From DASRPD01 sp035646535 (GTDB lineage Bacteria > Actinomycetota > Acidimicrobiia > IMCC26256 > JANYLB01), in NCBI GenBank assembly GCA_035646535.1, contig DASRPD010000096.1, forward strand, positions 1 through 15,872: a stretch of 15,872 nucleotides of DNA, written 5' to 3'. Numbering within the stretch: the first letter of the stretch is position 1; each line of letters starts with the position of its first letter. The notes under the pieces were generated by a model that saw only the letters and a program-made list of their open reading frames with translations, did not search any database and was not told the DNA's origin. Position numbers and translations under genes: made by a program. This document shows, one piece after another, positions 14,993 through 15,872 of the stretch.

Positions 14993-15664
14993 ATGATCGA
15001 GTTGACCCGCGAGCCGGATCGGGAATCGGCGACGATTACCCTCGCCCGACCCGAGAAGAAGAACGCGCTGTCGATCGCGTTGCGCGACGAGATCTCCGAC
15101 GCGCTCGATGCCCTCGCGGCCGACGAATCGATCAAGAGCGTCGTGATCACCGGCGCCGGCGATGTGTTCTGCGCGGGGTTCGACCTCTCGGAGTTCACCG
15201 CAGCCGCCGAGGACCCCGAGCTCGACCGGCAGCTGTGGGCCAGCAGCGACCGCTACCACCGCACAGTCCTCACGTTCCCGCTCCCCCTTGTCGCCGCGGT
15301 GAACGGTCCCGCCTTGGCCGGAGGCTTCGACCTCGCGATCTGCTGCGACATGCGCATCGCTTCCGAGACCGCCCGCTTCGCGCACCCCGAGTTCTCGTTC
15401 GGCCCCGTCGTGTACTCACCGTTGCACGACCTCGTGGGCGGTGCCGTCGCGCGCGAGCTGTGCATGACCGGCCGTGCGGTCGACGTCCACGAGGCCCACG
15501 CCCTGCGCATCGTGAACGAGGTCTGTGCGCCGGCCGATCTCATCGAGCGAGCCAGGGCCGTCGCGGAGATGATCGCGGGCGCACCCCGAGTCAACCTGAT
15601 GCGCACGAAGGCAAAGGCCATCGAGCGCTCGCGGATTGCGATCGGCGACACCCTCGACCTCTAG
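14993..15664 (+). CDS. Short enoyl-CoA hydratase/isomerase family protein
   Basis: The 223-residue product has the crotonase fold. The two oxyanion-hole segments are CAGFDLSEF (Ala61-Gly62) and NGPALAGGFDLAICCD (Gly111). The position of the first catalytic Glu of rat mitochondrial hydratase (E144) holds Asp113 (GGFDL), while the second (E164) is kept as Glu133 in AHPEF. That suggests an isomerase, an altered hydratase or another crotonase reaction more than a standard beta-oxidation hydratase. It ends in TLDL some 30-40 residues before the usual C-terminal helix; other short crotonases with such ends exist, so this need not be truncation. It should act on acyl-CoA thioesters in the cytoplasm. 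ATG 14993 is the family-consistent start, 43 bases after the upstream gene's restored stop. The frame is continuous with the upstream gene only because of the frameshift. Confidence 0.9.
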   Translation: MIELTREPDRESATITLARPEKKNALSIALRDEISDALDALAADESIKSVVITGAGDVFCAGFDLSEFTAAAEDPELDRQLWASSDRYHRTVLTFPLPLVAAVNGPALAGGFDLAICCDMRIASETARFAHPEFSFGPVVYSPLHDLVGGAVARELCMTGRAVDVHEAHALRIVNEVCAPADLIERARAVAEMIAGAPRVNLMRTKAKAIERSRIAIGDTLDL

Positions 15665-15698
15665 CCGCCCGGCGGTGCCTGCCGGTCCGCGGTCCTGC

Positions 15699-15726
15699 CA
15701 CGCGAACCGCGTGACGTCACTAGCGT
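15699..15726 (+). promoter_or_regulatory. Dyad-rich promoter-like segment before the right-edge gene
   Basis: CACGCG-AAC-CGCGTG (15699-15713) is a 6-bp hairpin overlapping the perfect 10-bp palindrome GTGACGTCAC (15711-15720). TAGCGT (15721-15726), which follows directly, fits a TANNNT -10. A palindrome in the spacer of a promoter is a likely operator; the binding protein is unknown. Confidence 0.35.
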
Positions 15727-15774
15727 GGGAAGCGGAACAGTCCCGGCGTGGCCGGGCCCGAACAGAGGCGAGGC

Positions 15775-15872
15775 ATGCCCGGCAGACAGGATGAGCGCCT
15801 GGATCTCATCTGCCGAGCGGGTGAGATCCTGAAGGACCGAGTCTCGACATCGTGAGCCCCTTCGCCCGCGCC
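15775..15872 (+). CDS. Start of an unidentified gene at the right edge (possible leader peptide or frameshift)
   Basis: ATG 15775 follows GAGGCGAG at a usable distance and reads MPGRQDERLDLICRAGEILK, then DRVSTS and a stop at 15853-15855: 26 codons. Two readings fit. In one, this is a short leader coupled to a second gene whose GTG (15852) overlaps the TGA as GTGA. In the other, a G is missing near 15841; adding it gives a continuous frame reading DRGLDIVSPFARA to the edge. The family cannot be told from this fragment. Confidence 0.4.

Noticed and set aside
13769..15664. Single 631-residue fusion of the unknown protein with the enoyl-CoA hydratase
   Set aside because: The joining segment is Ser/Arg/Pro-rich off-frame sequence, and a one-base correction gives a natural end for the first gene and a normal start for the second.

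Overview
The window is strongly GC-rich on both strands, with GTG starts, many GTGA-type gene overlaps and lipoproteins carrying Gly/Ser linkers. Together with an actinobacterial-style FMN/F420 split-barrel protein and a long HPF-type hibernation factor behind a DosR-like dyad, this points to an actinomycete, possibly of the Acidimicrobiia (Ilumatobacter-like). The lineage is inferred from style, not from a marker gene. I see no rRNA, tRNA, CRISPR array, insertion sequence or phage gene.

Layout. 1-738: sulfotransferase-like gene cut by the left edge. 739-1097: gene-poor stretch with an inverted repeat. 1098-1487 (+): small helical unknown, convergent with 1496-1948 (-), a split-barrel flavin/F420 protein. 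2153-2611 (+): small lipoprotein, convergent with 2666-4231 (-), an amidase-signature hydrolase. The amidase is divergent from 4402-5577 (+), a lipid-anchored serine hydrolase of the class C beta-lactamase/NylB fold, and a perfect 20-bp-arm palindrome lies between them. 5664-7133 (-): DHA2-type MFS exporter that seems to lack part of TM4 and the following loop. 7277-8943 (+): a two-gene unit made of a five-module ribosome-hibernation protein and a small basic protein. 8973-10328 (-): erythromycin-esterase-family enzyme. 10491-13738 (+): MacB/LolD-type ATPase and an eight-helix FtsX-type permease with overlapping ends. 13829-14949 (+): protein of unknown family broken by an apparent one-base deletion. 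14993-15664 (+): short enoyl-CoA hydratase/isomerase. 15775-end: start of another unit.

The most notable item is the 483-residue protein at 7277-8728. Reading in order, I see a degenerate cold-shock fold, a SnoaL/NTF2-like domain, an HPF/RaiA (S30AE) domain and two successive HPF C-terminal (S30AE_C) domains. A DosR/DevR-box-like imperfect dyad lies about 80 bases upstream of its start, and the next gene but one on the opposite strand belongs to the erythromycin esterase family. HPF-type and erythromycin-esterase-domain proteins both occur in the mycobacterial DosR dormancy regulon, so this block may be a stasis/hypoxia module. That link is inference and testable.

Sequence-quality note: the unknown gene at 13829 needs one extra G near 14864-14867 to read through to its natural-looking end, and the gene at the right edge may need another near 15841. 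Either the assembly drops G residues in short runs here, or these are real lesions.
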